From positions 518,165-582,164 of the forward strand of contig JAWRVZ010000289.1 in assembly GCA_037043235.1 (NCBI GenBank): a stretch of 64,000 bases of DNA, written 5' to 3'. The stretch's first letter is position 1; each line of letters opens with the position of its first letter. The position numbers were made by a program, and so were the translations under genes. This DNA is from Rhodeus uyekii. Its lineage: Eukaryota > Chordata > Actinopteri > Cypriniformes > Acheilognathidae. Below the pieces are notes generated by a model. That model had not been told where the DNA came from. It was given only the letters and a program-made list of their open reading frames with translations, and did no database searches. This document shows, in pieces, positions 47,400 to 59,057 of the stretch.

Positions 47400-50300
47400 A
47401 AATTCCGACATCCTGTCAATTCAGGAGCTGAGGCTCTACCCCGAGGCTACGTCTGTACGCTTTTCCAACGTTCGCCCTGCTTCCAGGAGTTCTGGAGAGA
47501 GTTCGCTGGGACAAGGTCTGTCTTATTGTGTCTTAGTGTGGCTTCTAGACCTAGTGTCCCTCATCGACGGTCCTCGCGGGAGATTCCGGGCAGGAGGGAC
47601 CTCCTGTCCCATGCAAGGATAGCCTATCCTTGTTCAGAACTATGAAGACTGTGGGCTTGACCTCTGAGCTCATAGATTCTGCTCTCTCAACTCCAGAGTA
47701 CTAACTGTATGACCTGAAGTGGTGCATACTTCACTTTGTGGTGCAGTGAGAGGCACTTGAACCCAGTCACCCATCGGATTGCACCATCAGAATGCTGGAG
47801 TTCCTGCAGGACAGATTCACTGCAGGGTTGTCCCCTTCTACCCTGAAGGTTTACGTGGCTGCCATAGTGCTTACCACGTACCTCTGGGTGGCATTTCAAT
47901 TGTGAAAGACCTCTTGCACGTTTCTTTCATGGCAAACGAAGGTTGAGCCCAGCAGTACGCAATATGTTTTGACCTGGGATTGGTCTGTGGTGCTCCAGTC
48001 TTATCCCAGTTACCCTTTTGAACTTTCGAGGATGTTCCGTCAAGTTTGTGGCTTTTTAAAGCTCTGTTCCTTCCTCTTAATTGCATCCCTATAGGCTTAG
48101 AAGATCTTCAAGTCCACTAATGTGGCTCACCCAGGGTGTCCGCGGGGTTGTAAAAGGTAGTAAAAGGTAGTAAATGAAATCAGCCAAAATTAAGGCCATT
48201 AAAAAGTAGTAAAAAGTAGTAAACGTCTTTTGACGAGGTATTAAATTTTCAAGCCCAAATTTTTTTTAGATATATTTTCAATTTGTGTTAAGTGCAGGCC
48301 TTCCTTTTAAAATTCGCGAGGATTTATTTAGATGTTGAAATTAGGACCTGAGCGATATCACGTGAGGTTGAGTTTGTTCGCGCGCACGCGCCCAGTGCAT
48401 TGCGAGCTGAGGTACAGACTATACTGCAGCTGAGGCGTTGTGGTGTTTATGTGCGGCGGTAAAGTCACTCTATTCTTCTCCCACTTCAGCGGACACTTAC
48501 TGTCATGTATTTCGGTAGAAGTGACTTAATTTACGTGTTGTAAATCCGACAGATCAGATTCTCCGATCTGCGACACAAACTATCAGCGAACAAGTTGAAT
48601 ATTTTGAATAAATAAGAGAAACTAAATGCATGCGATACTTTTTTTGTGTTTGCTGTGCGTCACTTGACAAGCATGACGCGTCGCCATGGAAACACACACA
48701 TAAAACAGCAGTTTTGAGACGTCACAAGGAAAGCATGTCGAATAGCGGCGCACAAAGTAACACTTTTTGTTTTTTTTAGCCAAATAATGAACAAAGTAAT
48801 GGGGTTAGACAAACCATATTTTTTATACAAACAACATGCAAGTCTCTCCTACACATGAGCACTGTTTTCATGTTCGTGGGACCTATCGTTTCTGTGCAGT
48901 ATCGCAAAAAGCGCCAGGAGTAAAATGTTACTTCTTACCCCGTGAGCAGGGCTAGTTGTAACAGACAGAGGGTTATTTGTAACGCATGTTATGCAATGGA
49001 TTGATTCATGTATTTTTATTTCTTACAAAAAGTTGAGTCTTGATGATCATAAGCGTAACTTATGAATGAAATATTATATTTTTAATTTATTTTGTTTACA
49101 TTTTGTTTATGCTTTGAACATTAAAACTTTTTAATAGGTTAATACAATGCAAAATATCTGATTATTGATATAGGCTATGCAATGTGCGGCTTAGTTGTAA
49201 CATCATGTTACAACTAACCCTGCGGTGTCGTGTTTACGGTCTGCTAGCAGTCACTATGTGTTTTTCACATCTTTCAAAATTGTACCATCTTTTAGCCAAG
49301 AAGATGGTAATTTTTGGACTAACATACTTTCACACACTTCGAAAATCGAAAAACAACTACTACAACAAAAAATATTTATATGCTGCCAAAAGAGTTTTTC
49401 CTGTGGTTCTCATCCAAACTTCGCTGAACTTTCTCGAAAGATGGCCAGAAGACGTGTGCAAACAGTGTGATGAAAAGCCCGCTAGTACGTCATATTTAAT
49501 CCTTTGCAACTATCTAAAACGTCTGCGGTACCATTTACCCCGCGTTACTTTGTGCCCCGTGCTCCCCTAATACTGACCTTATTTCAGCAAAATTCATTAA
49601 TATTTTACTTGATTTATAGATTCAGTATTTTAAATGTATTATTGATGCATTTAAATGTATTTTTGACTGTCGTCTTACTTTTAGTCTAGTCGTCTGATCA
49701 GATACAAAACTTTAGTTTAAATGACTCACAAATCAGTGGCGTTTCGACTAGTCGACTAGTCCGTAGTGTTTAGACCTAGCAACTAAACACCACTCTTTCA
49801 ATTCCAACGATGGCTTTGGAGAGCTGTTTAGAAATGTTTCCGGACTCCGACATAGCGAAATCCTTTGCTTTAGGCAAGAATAAGTCTGCTTACATGATCA
49901 AATTTGGTATTGCACCATATTTTAAGAAGAAAAACTGGTGGAGACCGTAAACCAAGCAGATCTGTTCATCCTAATGTTCGACAAGAGGCTCAATCAATCC
50001 TAAAAAAAAATCCCTCCTTTTTTGGAGGATGGTTATGTCGGTCAAGATAATCGCAGTGACGCTGGTATTAAAAAATATTTTGAAGGTAGTAAAAAGGTAG
50101 TAAAAAGGTAGTAAATTCAACTTAAGAAGTTCCGTATAAACCCTGTCACCCTTCATGCATAACAGGAAAGGATCTGCTGTGTCCAGTGTACGCACTGGAA
50201 GCTTGTGCCACAGAGTTATGCCATCTGTGTTGCTGCTTCAGGGCCCCGAGGGAGCTCTAGCAACTAACAGAGTGTGAGCAATCTCACTTGCCCATGAGTC

Positions 50301-51089
50301 GGTTGGACAACCTTCCCTGATGGTGGTCTGTCCCAGCTCTACTAAGATTTGTGATGAGGCTGGTCATCTCCACATATCTTTCCCCTAGTGGGTCAACGCA
50401 GTGCGAGTTCCCTTGACAGGACTCATCTCCGATTACGTATGTAACCCTTGTTCCCTAAGAGGGAACGAGACGTTGTGTCATTCTGACACATCTCCTACGT
50501 GCCTGCCGGGCGGCTTACTTACATTTACTCATTTAGCAGACGCTTTTATCCAAAGTGACTTACAATTTAAGGAGTACAAAAGCAAGAACAACAGAGTTAC
50601 CAAAGATTTCTCCTTGCTAATATCTACTGTGATGCACAAAACAAAAAGTATGCAAACAAAGACTTGCGTGTTTTCTCTCCGTTGGCAAACGCTTCTAATA
50701 ATTCTAGCTTTTCTCGTGTTTATTTCTGTTTATGGTCGCCAGTTGCCACGCCCACAACTTCACGCAGCACCCTTAAAGTGCAATAAAACGCAAAAACACA
50801 CGAGGCAAAATCTATGTTGGTCAAAAATAGTGCGCCAAGTCACGAGGCAGTACAAAAACAATAACAACAGAGTTACCAAAGATTGTTACTGGCAAACGCT
50901 TCTACTTCAGACACAGTATAGCTGCTGCTTCCGGCGCACCTTTATCCTCCTGGTTCATGACGTCATCATCCCTCGACGTGCATTCACGCAATCAATTTGA
51001 TTGTGCTTCATTGGACAATCATGCTAAAGCGTTCCCCTAGCGTTTCAACGGAGCACAAGTTCCCTCTTAGGGAACTAGGGTTACATGCA
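47400..51089 (+). mobile_element. Second DIRS-type element, 3' part, split by a hAT element
   Basis: The + strand at 47785-47880 encodes, with breaks, LEFLQDRFTAGLSPSTLKVY then VAA, matching the recombinase of the element at 29621 (LQFLQLRLDDGSVPSTLKVYV). After the hAT insertion, 50165-50200 encodes DLLCPVYALEACA, matching ICPVRALRIYLD. At 50436-50465 lies a near-palindromic gtaacccttgttccctaaga-type block, repeated inverted at 51058-51089 (ctcttagggaactagggttac). These correspond to internal complementary region and right terminal repeat. A SINE-tail-like repeat (ttatccaaagtgacttacaa) is inserted at 50521. It is more decayed than the first element and probably a different subfamily. Confidence 0.7.
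48132..50145 (+). mobile_element. hAT-like element nested in the DIRS fragment
   Basis: Ends cagggtgtccgcggggttgt and (inverted) cagggtttatacggaacttc, with gtagtaaaa-type subterminal repeats at both sides. At least five bases (tcacc) are shared by both flanks. A short frame at 49810-49950 (MALESCLEMFPDSDIAKSFA, then LGKNKSAYMIKFGIAPYFK) resembles the N-terminal segment found in fish hAT-like proteins. A 128-codon frame at 49184-49570 is unrecognised. Confidence 0.65.
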
Positions 51090-51104
51090 TAACCTGAGCT
51101 GTTT

Positions 51105-51325
51105 TTCAGGTGTGTCGAACTGTAATTTTCTGGTTGAGAAAATGAATAATCAAATGTAAAATAGCACTGCATAGTCTATAAATAATCTATAGATGTAGAT
51201 TCATCCTTATTAAAGTTACAAAGCTTTTTTCGTTTTTACTGTTGTTTGATTAACATTAAAACAAAGACAGAATCAGGTTTATTAAGCTTCTGTCACTTTA
51301 AGAGCCGCACAGATCCACTGACAGA
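51105..51325. mobile_element. hAT-like fragment, paralogue of 20585-21410
   Basis: Matches the two flanks of the Tigger-like MITE at 20631 (caggtgtgtc, ttttctggt(t/a)gagaaa, ctctgcatagtct/cactgcatagtct, cttaaagttacaaa-like), but without the MITE. It therefore represents the unoccupied form of the same repeat. Confidence 0.65.
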
Positions 51326-51636
51326 CTTGGGTTTTATTCCTCAACTGTTTGTTAATTTAACATGCATCAAAATGTTTACAGTTCATTTTGTGTGAATATT
51401 TGTGTTCAAGCGCAAGAGGACGTGAAAGAGAGCTCATTTGCATGCTGTTTGTCATTTATGCCGGCCCTGTTCCATCGGGAAGTCCTTATTGTCGAGGAAC
51501 ATCTGTTGAACATCCCGTTTGCCATAATACATATTCATAATTTGATCTATTTAAGAGGGGTTAAGAATTCTTCTTTCTTTCTGTTAATCAGACTAATTTG
51601 AACCGCACTGACGTGTGTAATATGTGTGTGAAACAG

Positions 51637-51827
51637 AGCGCTCGCCGCACAGGCCGATCCTTCAGGCCGGTTTGCCTGCCAACCGTACAGTAGTGGTGGG
51701 AAGTGACGTGGAGTTTGAGTGTAAAGTCTTCAGCGATCCTCAGCCGCACATCCAGTGGCTGAAGCATATCGAGGTGAACGGCAGCAGAGTCGGCCCTGAC
51801 AGACTGCCATATGTTCGGGTCTTAAAG
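51637..51827 (+). CDS. fgfr1: fgfr1 exon 7 (IIIa): N-terminal half of Ig domain D3
   Basis: This exon encodes ERSPHRPILQAGLPANRT through the first D3 cysteine (VEFECKV) to PYVRVLK. It includes the D2-D3 linker (SPHRPIL), whose Ser-Pro pair is a known gain-of-function site in human FGFRs, and the NRT and NGS sequons. It is 191 nt, phase 1 to 0, acceptor gtgaaacag, donor aaag/gtaaaa. It is shared by both D3 isoforms. Confidence 0.95.
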
Positions 51828-52680
51828 GTAAAAACCATTTCCTCTTACAAGTCAAACTGCCATATGCTAAAATTGATTGTGACTGTCTATTTGTCTCTGT
51901 TAGTAATATAGAGATGTCTCAAAGTTTACAAAACAAATGGCGAGGAAAGAGTTAAACTGCTACCACATCAGTGTTATTTTAGAATTATTTATGTATCATT
52001 AATATTTATCATATATAGAATTGATTACTATTTTTTTATATTTCAACTTTCATTTTAGTAAGTTGTATTTGTAAGTTGGCTTTTTTATTTTATTACTTCA
52101 GCTTATTTCAGTTCATTGCCAAGGCAAGTTTTCAGTTTCATTTAACTTTGTTTTTCGTCTAATATTTATTTTAATTTTATTTAAGCTTTATTTCAATGAT
52201 TTTTAATAATTTAGCTTTTAGTTAACAAAATTATTATTTTTAAAAAATGAACAAAAAGTGTTGTTTGAAGTTGAGGTCAAGTTTATGAAATAAACATAAA
52301 CCAAATTCCCTGTAAACATTTATTTGTCCCGGTGGTAATTGATGCTGTTGGTAACGATTAAGTTCTAACCTGTAACATTCCTTTAAATATCAGAAATCAG
52401 TGTTGTATAAAGTTCTTTACCTTTTCTGTTGCTGTTAAAAGTTTCCTCCCAAAATAGTTGGTCCAAGTCTTTTTCAAAGTAACTTTCACAGTATTACTTC
52501 ACCTCAGCAAAGGACTAACGGCTTTTGGAGAAAATATGAGGCACATTCTTGGCAAGCGGTCATAATCCATTTCACAAGAGCTCTAAATGGCAGGTGTTGT
52601 CCTTCAGTGACAGCTGGCATCACACTGACCTTCATGTTTGACTTTATGCTTGACCTCTGCCATGTGTTTGACCTCCGCAG
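51828..52680. other. fgfr1 intron 7 (IIIa to IIIb)
   Basis: AT-rich intron of 853 bp without recognised transposons. The last 30 bases before the IIIb exon are a mixed purine-pyrimidine stretch (tgccatgtgtttgacctccg), a weak acceptor tract. Confidence 0.5.
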
Positions 52681-52828
52681 CACTCTGGGGTCAACAGCTC
52701 CAACACGCAGGTCTTGACGCTGTACAACGTGACAGAAGAAGATAGTGGGGAGTATATATGTAAAGTGGCCAATTATATAGGCCAAGCCAACCAATCAGCA
52801 TGGCTCACCGTCGTTAAACACTCGCAAG
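52681..52828 (+). CDS. fgfr1: fgfr1 exon 8 (IIIb): alternative C-terminal half of D3
   Basis: This exon encodes HSGVNSSNTQVLTLYNV, then EEDSGEYICKVANYIGQANQ and SAWLTVVKHSQ. That is the IIIb signature of the FGFR family, which sets epithelial-type ligand preference. It is 148 nt, phase 0 to 1, so it swaps cleanly with IIIc. The acceptor (gacctccgcag) follows a purine-interrupted tract and looks weaker than that of IIIc, which fits regulated inclusion. The second D3 cysteine is in YICK. Confidence 0.94.
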
Positions 52829-54013
52829 GTAACAGACGCACCCTGCTACAGAGAGAGGCAACAGTAGATGTTTAGAGCGAGGTAGAGACAGCGGTGATCA
52901 GGCTCTTAGGTGACCGTAACACATCTTGCCACTTCGTCGCTCCTTTTTTGTTTTCTGTGCTGCCCCTTGTGGTGCCGTAAATGACGCCATGGAAAATCCC
53001 AGCAGAGCAACTGGAAGTATTTTGGCTTATGTTTACACTGGACGTTTCCTTCTCTCCATCTCTCTGCAGCACTTTGCCCTCCTAATAAGGGTGTGTTTCA
53101 TGCCCTCTGAAGATTACTTGCACTCTCTTGCACTTCAAAAGCGTTTCAGTGGCACCTTGAGAATGTGCCCGTCTATATTCCTTCACTTCGCTTGAGGGCT
53201 TTTTCTTCCTTTTTTTAAACTTTGTTTCCATGACTATTAAATTCTGCAATCTCCTTTTCTTCCTCACAATACCACTGTTATTTCACAGCATAAAATGATA
53301 ATGAACACGCTCTCCTTTATTTTAAACTGTATGCAAATAAGACTACTCGCATTCCTATAGACTAAACACGTAATTCGTAATGTGCATGAGTTACAATTTT
53401 CACGGATTGAAATTTTTGGTGTTTGCATGGAGACGATGGTGGTATCGTCTGCAAAAACGTGCACTTTAAAGGTTTGCGTTCTCGGGCCGCCAAAACGCTG
53501 TTGTCGTCTTAAGTGAGCGGCCAGAACACATCTAAAGTTTGTGACTAACGTATCATTTGACCTCCTTACTCGCACGTATTTCTCACACACTCTTTGACTA
53601 GCCTTTCTAATCCACCGTCTTCACCTCCAAGTCTAACAGCCACTTCTTCCTTTTGTGAATGCGTCCGTACAGTCTCTGCTGGGTAATGTTCCATGTGGCC
53701 CATCTTCTGCATGTGGAGATGGAGGCGGGTGGATGTCACCCTCGTCTTCAGGTGTTGGGTCTGTAGCGGGTGGAGCCGTGCGCTCCGTTCTCCAGCTAAC
53801 TAACCACAAATCTGTCAGCAGGGTCATCGAAGGATCCACATCCGATCAGGGGGCTGTCCTGCTTTCTCTAAGGACGGTGAAGGGTGTTTCTCCAGCACCC
53901 TTCTCTTACTCCATATTGCCAAATCTTTACCGTTCTTTATCCACAAACTCTTTCTCTCCTCTGGTGGGTTTTCCCGGAGCTCTACGGCTTCATCCTGTGG
54001 TTCTTTTCTCTAG
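52829..54013 (+). promoter_or_regulatory. fgfr1: Intron between IIIb and IIIc, with Fox-type splice motifs
   Basis: This 1185-bp intron is free of recognised transposons and contains three TGCATG hexamers on the sense strand (53383-53388, 53424-53429, 53709-53714). In the related FGFR2 gene, RBFOX proteins bind (U)GCAUG in this intron to favour IIIb and repress IIIc. A GC-richer stretch at 53680-53900 with an open frame running into IIIc out of phase is seen but not interpreted as coding. Confidence 0.55.
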
Positions 54014-54158
54014 ACGGCAGGCGTCAACACTACGGATAAGGAGATGGAGGTACTGCAGATCAGGAATGTGTCTTTAGAGGATGCTGGAGAGTACACCTGC
54101 TTGGCTGGGAACTCTATCGGCCATTCCCATCACTCTGCATGGTTGACTGTCTATAAAG
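54014..54158 (+). CDS. fgfr1: fgfr1 exon 9 (IIIc): alternative C-terminal half of D3
   Basis: This exon encodes TAGVNTTDKEMEVLQIRNVS, then LEDAGEYTCLAGNSIGHSHH and SAWLTVYK. It is the mesenchymal-type IIIc form, with its NTT and NVS glycosylation sequons and the second D3 cysteine in YTC. It is 145 nt, phase 0 to 1. The acceptor has a strong pyrimidine run (ttcttttctctag). Its donor is aaag/gtatct. It lies 1185 bp downstream of the IIIb exon. Confidence 0.95.
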
Positions 54159-54314
54159 GTATCTTTGGTTCTTCTGGTGCTCTTTTTGGTCGATGGTTCT
54201 CCCTATCAAAAGCCCAAAGTATATTTTGTTTTGTATATGTTCACTAATAGTATACGTTCCGTGCATGGGGTGCAAATTTCATCATCAGCATGGCACAAAC
54301 AATGTATGCACCTA

Positions 54315-54914
54315 CCGTATTTTCCTGCATATAACCTGCAGACGCAGATAACCTGCACCCATAGCATACACCCATACATAACCCGCACCCTTATATAACC
54401 CGCACCCATAGATTGATGAACTTTTTTGTGTAAGTTCACATTTCGAATTTCGAATGTTGCTCGCATGACGTCAATTATCATAACTGTTCAGCTCGTACAC
54501 AGCGCTTGTGCACGAAATTCAAACCATAAGAAAACAAACACAAGTCAGAATCAGAAGAAAAAGAAAGAGCAGTGTCTCCCGCTGTGCAGCAGCTCGTCCC
54601 TTAAGAAGCGATTCTACAGGTGTTGATTATCGGATGAGATGAGAAGAGCCCGCCCTCATGCAGCACAGCCAATCACGTCTTCCTGCATGATTGACAGGTC
54701 AGACAGCCTATCAGCGGCAGCTGTCAGAGTGACAGTACAAGCGCCAGAGACAACAACCCTCACAAGAAAGCAAAACAAAATACCGCAAAAAAAACTCACG
54801 TCCTTAGGGACGTAACAAATATATTGAAATATTATTGTGTAAAAATTTGTGATATAACCCTGCAGCGTTTATAAAATCTGGTATAACCAGCGGGTTATAT
54901 GCGGGAAAATATGG
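54315..54914 (-). mobile_element. Tigger-like MITE, second family, copy 2
   Basis: 600 bp, inverted relative to 35420-36089, with ends ccgtattttcctgcatataa and gttatatgcgggaaaatatgg and TA on both sides. It lies 156 bp after the IIIc donor. Confidence 0.75.
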
Positions 54915-57900
54915 TAGTTTAATTAGCCCAGGTCACTGTTTCACAGAACCCAATGAGGTTGAGACAAACTACTGGAGATGCAAGATATAGAGAACTGCAT
55001 TCAAAATGTCTTCATACTTGTTCACAGTAACAAGTACAAAGACATTTTTTCCTGTCATAGAAATACTGAACAAGAATGAACATTTCTATTGCACACAATA
55101 TCAAATGGAGTACACTTTGAAAGGCAGTGTGTTCAGCTGCACTTAACGGGAAGTGTTTACATCAAAACTGAAGTATACTTTGGGCTTCAATGGTGGCAGT
55201 TCATATTGTGGGTTGAATTTGGTCACATCACTGCGGTGGTTTCCTTAAAAATCTCTTGCAAATGTTTCATAAAATGTTCTGTTGAATTTGACTTTTAGGG
55301 TTAGGGTTTTAGCACACAGTGAACATTTACTTTGCATAAGTATGACTCATGTCTAATATAGTGTAGTTGTTTAAATGTCATTAATGTCAGAATTTTAATT
55401 TGTGGGTGAACTATCCCTTTAAATTTGGGTTAAATTTGAAAAAACTAATATTTCTTATAGTGGCTTTTATAGTCTCTGAACAGAACATGAAGGTTAAGGC
55501 ATTGTCAGTGCTAGAAAACACTAGCTCTTTCATTTACGCGCATTACAAGCAATACAGTGGTTTATAACAAATAACAATTCTTTGTGAACCGCACCATTCT
55601 TCAACCCCTGTGAGTCTGCTTTGTGGTTTTGTGATTCATCCGGGTGTTGACTGACACTTGAAATGTCAGTTGAAGCATGTCAAAATGACATGTTTGTCAT
55701 CTTCCTTTATAAAAGTGGAATCAAAGCCAAGCCTCCCATTATCTCTGACTACAACTGAATTTAGAGATGCGCATGAGTAAATATTTACTCGAAGACAGGG
55801 TCATGTCTATTAAAAAGAATGAATACTTATGAGTTGAAGACTCGTTATAGTGGCTGGTTCATTTTAGTGGTTCTTGGGAACTCAGTGTTATTTGTGGCTG
55901 ACTGCGAATAAATAATTGTGTTGGTGAAGAAAACGTTATTATACAGAACGTGTAGTTGGCACCACTTGGACTTAAAATGGGTTAAGTTTACTTTTAGGTT
56001 TACGTGAATAGTTATAGTAAGTACAAAGGACAAATGGAACAAAGTTCTATCAAAGAAAACTGTTGATGCATTCGATGACATAATATGCGATTAAATGGAC
56101 AGAAAAAAATGATTGAGTGCGCCATACATATTCCCTAATTAGTGATGCTTGGAAAAACACTCGATGTAATGCATAACGAATAACTATTGAGAACAGATGG
56201 GACTGGTTTGGCGAAGCTTTGTTTCCATTTTACACTTTCATATTATAAAATCCTTTTCCTGGTTTTTCGAGATTAACCTGTTTCCAGTTAACATTTCTGT
56301 GTGTCTGAACACTGGACAAGCATCCCAAAGAGCGTGATTTTAAGCATGAGTGCTATGCTGACATCATTTCCTCTTTGGCTCAGGTTTGATAAATTCGATT
56401 CGATTTATCAAGATGCTTGTCCGTCAAAGTCTTAAACGCATTCAACGTCAAGAATAAGATTTCATTCTCATTGTTGAATGTCGATCTTCTTGCATTTGCA
56501 TGTTGCAGTCACCAAACTCTTATCATAAAAGCCATTATGTAGATATAATAACTCAAGAGCATTGTTTATGCTGCAATATTCGTATTTGATTGTTCATTTG
56601 GTCATTGAAAGAGAAGGCGAAGAGAAGTGATCTGTCAATGAGATGCATTTGCATGTGCTGTGTGAAATGTATACATGATACAATAACATCTTTTGTGTGC
56701 ATGAACTGTGTGAAAGAAACTCCATATAAAGAAGCAGAGCCTTGGGGCAGACGAACACCAAGCAAACAGCGTAGGAAATATCTATATCAGCCAGACTTCT
56801 CATGTAATCGTACCCCATAACCCAGCTCTCCATTTATACTTTACTGAAATGCATACCAGCTCACATTTTGTCTACCCACCCAGATAAGCCATTCCTCTCA
56901 ATTTACATTTTGTATTTGTGTTGCAAATGTAATGTCTCATATGAGTTTACATAAGGCCATTTCTGGCCTAATCTCACAGCGAGAGCTGCCAAGTATCATG
57001 AGCAGTGGTTTCCTTCTCCTACTAGTCGCATAAGCAGAAGAATGTGCCATGAAACCTGATCCATGAAAGAAGTAATTATGATGCTACAATAGGAGTTTGT
57101 GTTCATTGCAATGCACCATTCACGTGAACAACGACAAATCCAGATTAGTGTTTAGAGGATTTTTGCTTTGCGTGTGTGTGTGTGTGTGTGTGCGCGTCAG
57201 TACGTTTGTGGTTTATAAAGAATTTCATATGTGCATTAAAAAAAGCTCTCCTGCTAATAAGATTCTTCAAGCTTCCAGCAGGCAAATACTCAAAGCGTGG
57301 CAGGAATGTGTACAATATTGAAGTAAATCTTCATGCCAGTGTTAGACAGGCTGGTCATTAGGGTCACAGTTCAAAATATTCTGTCCTACTGACCTTTTGC
57401 TAAGCGCCACTCTAAAAAAACATGTCATAAAATAAATATTCTGCTAATTCAAAAAGAAGTCTCAATAGACTCAATTCTGAGAAAAGAGACAATTGCAAGA
57501 TATCAGCTTGCAATTGTGAGAAAGTCTCAATTGTGAGATGTTGACTTTTTAAACTTTTTTTTTATAACCGATATCAATTATATGCATGTTTATGTGCCTG
57601 ATAACCGATATACAGAGCAAATATTTATTTGCTTTATTTCTGTTTTTGACGATTATGACAACTGAACTGAACATAATGTTTTATTCTAAAAATATTTTAA
57701 ATGGTGTCATTTCTGCAAGTTCATGCTCTCCTTGCATGCAAAACAAAACGCATAGATGAAAATATAATTTAGACACATAGAAAAATATATAGTGCACTGT
57801 CACTAAAGTGTTGGTGAATCCGATATTACAAAATATGATGATATCTCTACTCAAAATGATATAAAATTAGCTAAATTCTGAGAAAAATATCAATGTCATC

Positions 57901-58071
57901 GTCGGATATCAATTTATCTTAAAATAGTGAGGTATAAACTCAATATATTCTGAATTTTTAGATTTAAAAAAGTAACTTTTTTTTATTTTATTTAGTTTTC
58001 CGAAATTATTTGACTAATTTTCATAAGCAGAGTAGGGTTTTTCTCTAATGGGACAATGATTTGGGAATGAG
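54915..58071. other. fgfr1 intron 9, middle
   Basis: AT-rich intron DNA. A GT microsatellite lies at 57171-57192. A stretch near 57440-57545 shows short diverged repeats of tctgagaaaagagac / ttgtgagaaagtctc type. No gene, RNA or named transposon is seen. Confidence 0.4.
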
Positions 58072-58270
58072 GGAAGATTGATTAACTTTATTTTATATAG
58101 CGCCTTTTAAATGTAGTATCTCAAAGCACTTTACATAAAAATATGAAATTAAAAGATACACATAAGACAATATAATAACAAGCAAAGTAATCAAATGAAT
58201 CGCATAAAAGTTATCCTAAAATAGTATGTTTTGAGTGACGATTTGAAAGCGAGGAATTCCACAATTTAGG
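58072..58270 (-). mobile_element. LINE 3'-tail-like fragment
   Basis: ttattttatatagcgccttt followed by caaagcactttacataaaa is the typical minus-strand reading of a fish LINE 3' end, similar in type to the start of the L2 fragment at 7226. There is no coding part. Confidence 0.4.
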
Positions 58271-58586
58271 AGGAAAAAAAGAGGAAAAAGCCCTTTTTTA
58301 TTTAAAGATTCTAGTCAAGAACTCTGTCCTCTATGGATGCTTTGTGTCACTATTATACGTGTCCCAGCAACAACATGTTACACTATCTTGGGCTCTTTTC
58401 GGTAAAATTCGAACAGCTGATTTCCAGAAGCCTGTCTGATCACATGGCAACATTAAGGCTGGACTTAGCAAAGGGTCAGTTGCAGTGATTGTCAGAGATT
58501 CAAGCCCTGCTGGTACTTAAACACATCCAGCAATCTCATTGCCTTCCCTTCTGCCACCTTGCATTGCTCCCTTCTCCATAATCTAG

Positions 58587-58777
58587 CCGTTCCTCCGACT
58601 CAACTGCCAAACCAGACCTACCTGGAGGTGCTGATCTACTGCGTGGGCTTCTTTCTCATCTGTGTGATGGTGGTGACCGCCGTGCTGGCCAAAATGCACA
58701 GCTCCACCAAGAAAAGCGACTTCAACAGTCAGCTGGCTGTTCACAAGCTGGCCAAGAGCATCCCGCTGCGCAGACAG
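58587..58777 (+). CDS. fgfr1: fgfr1 exon 10: transmembrane segment and start of juxtamembrane
   Basis: This exon encodes AVPPTQLPNQTYLEV, the membrane helix VLIYCVGFFLICVMVVTAVL, and the start of the intracellular juxtamembrane region (KKSDFNSQLAVHKLAKSIPL RRQ), where FRS2 docks in the family. It is 191 nt, phase 1 to 0. The donor is agacag/gtaaca at 58778. In mammals a second donor six bases further on adds Val-Thr; here the bases at that point are GA, so only the short form can be made with a standard donor. Confidence 0.95.
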
Positions 58778-59057
58778 GTAACAGAAAGTAGATAGGGGGT
58801 TTGATCTCTTTACCACGCTTCTGTTGATGTTACTGTCAGGATATTGTAGAGTGTGATTGATTCTGAAAATGCTTCTTAAACTCTTGTATGTCACAATATT
58901 CCTCATTTAAATAATTTGTTGATGAGTTGACCAATCACAACACGCTGTTCCAGTGACCAATCAGAGCACGCTGCTTTTCAGAAAGAAGCACATATTTTCC
59001 AGACAGTGGTTTACAAAGCGGTCATATAGCTGTAAAGTACTTATTTTTTAATTAATA

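Noticed and set aside
50401..51000. 199-codon + strand ORF
   Set aside because: It spans a DIRS-type terminal region and a SINE-tail-like insert with internal direct repeats; no domain and no intact boundaries.
53655..54077. 140-codon ORF reaching into the IIIc exon
   Set aside because: It is in a different frame from the IIIc coding frame, and the acceptor at 54014 fits FGFR IIIc exactly. An extended IIIc exon is not supported.
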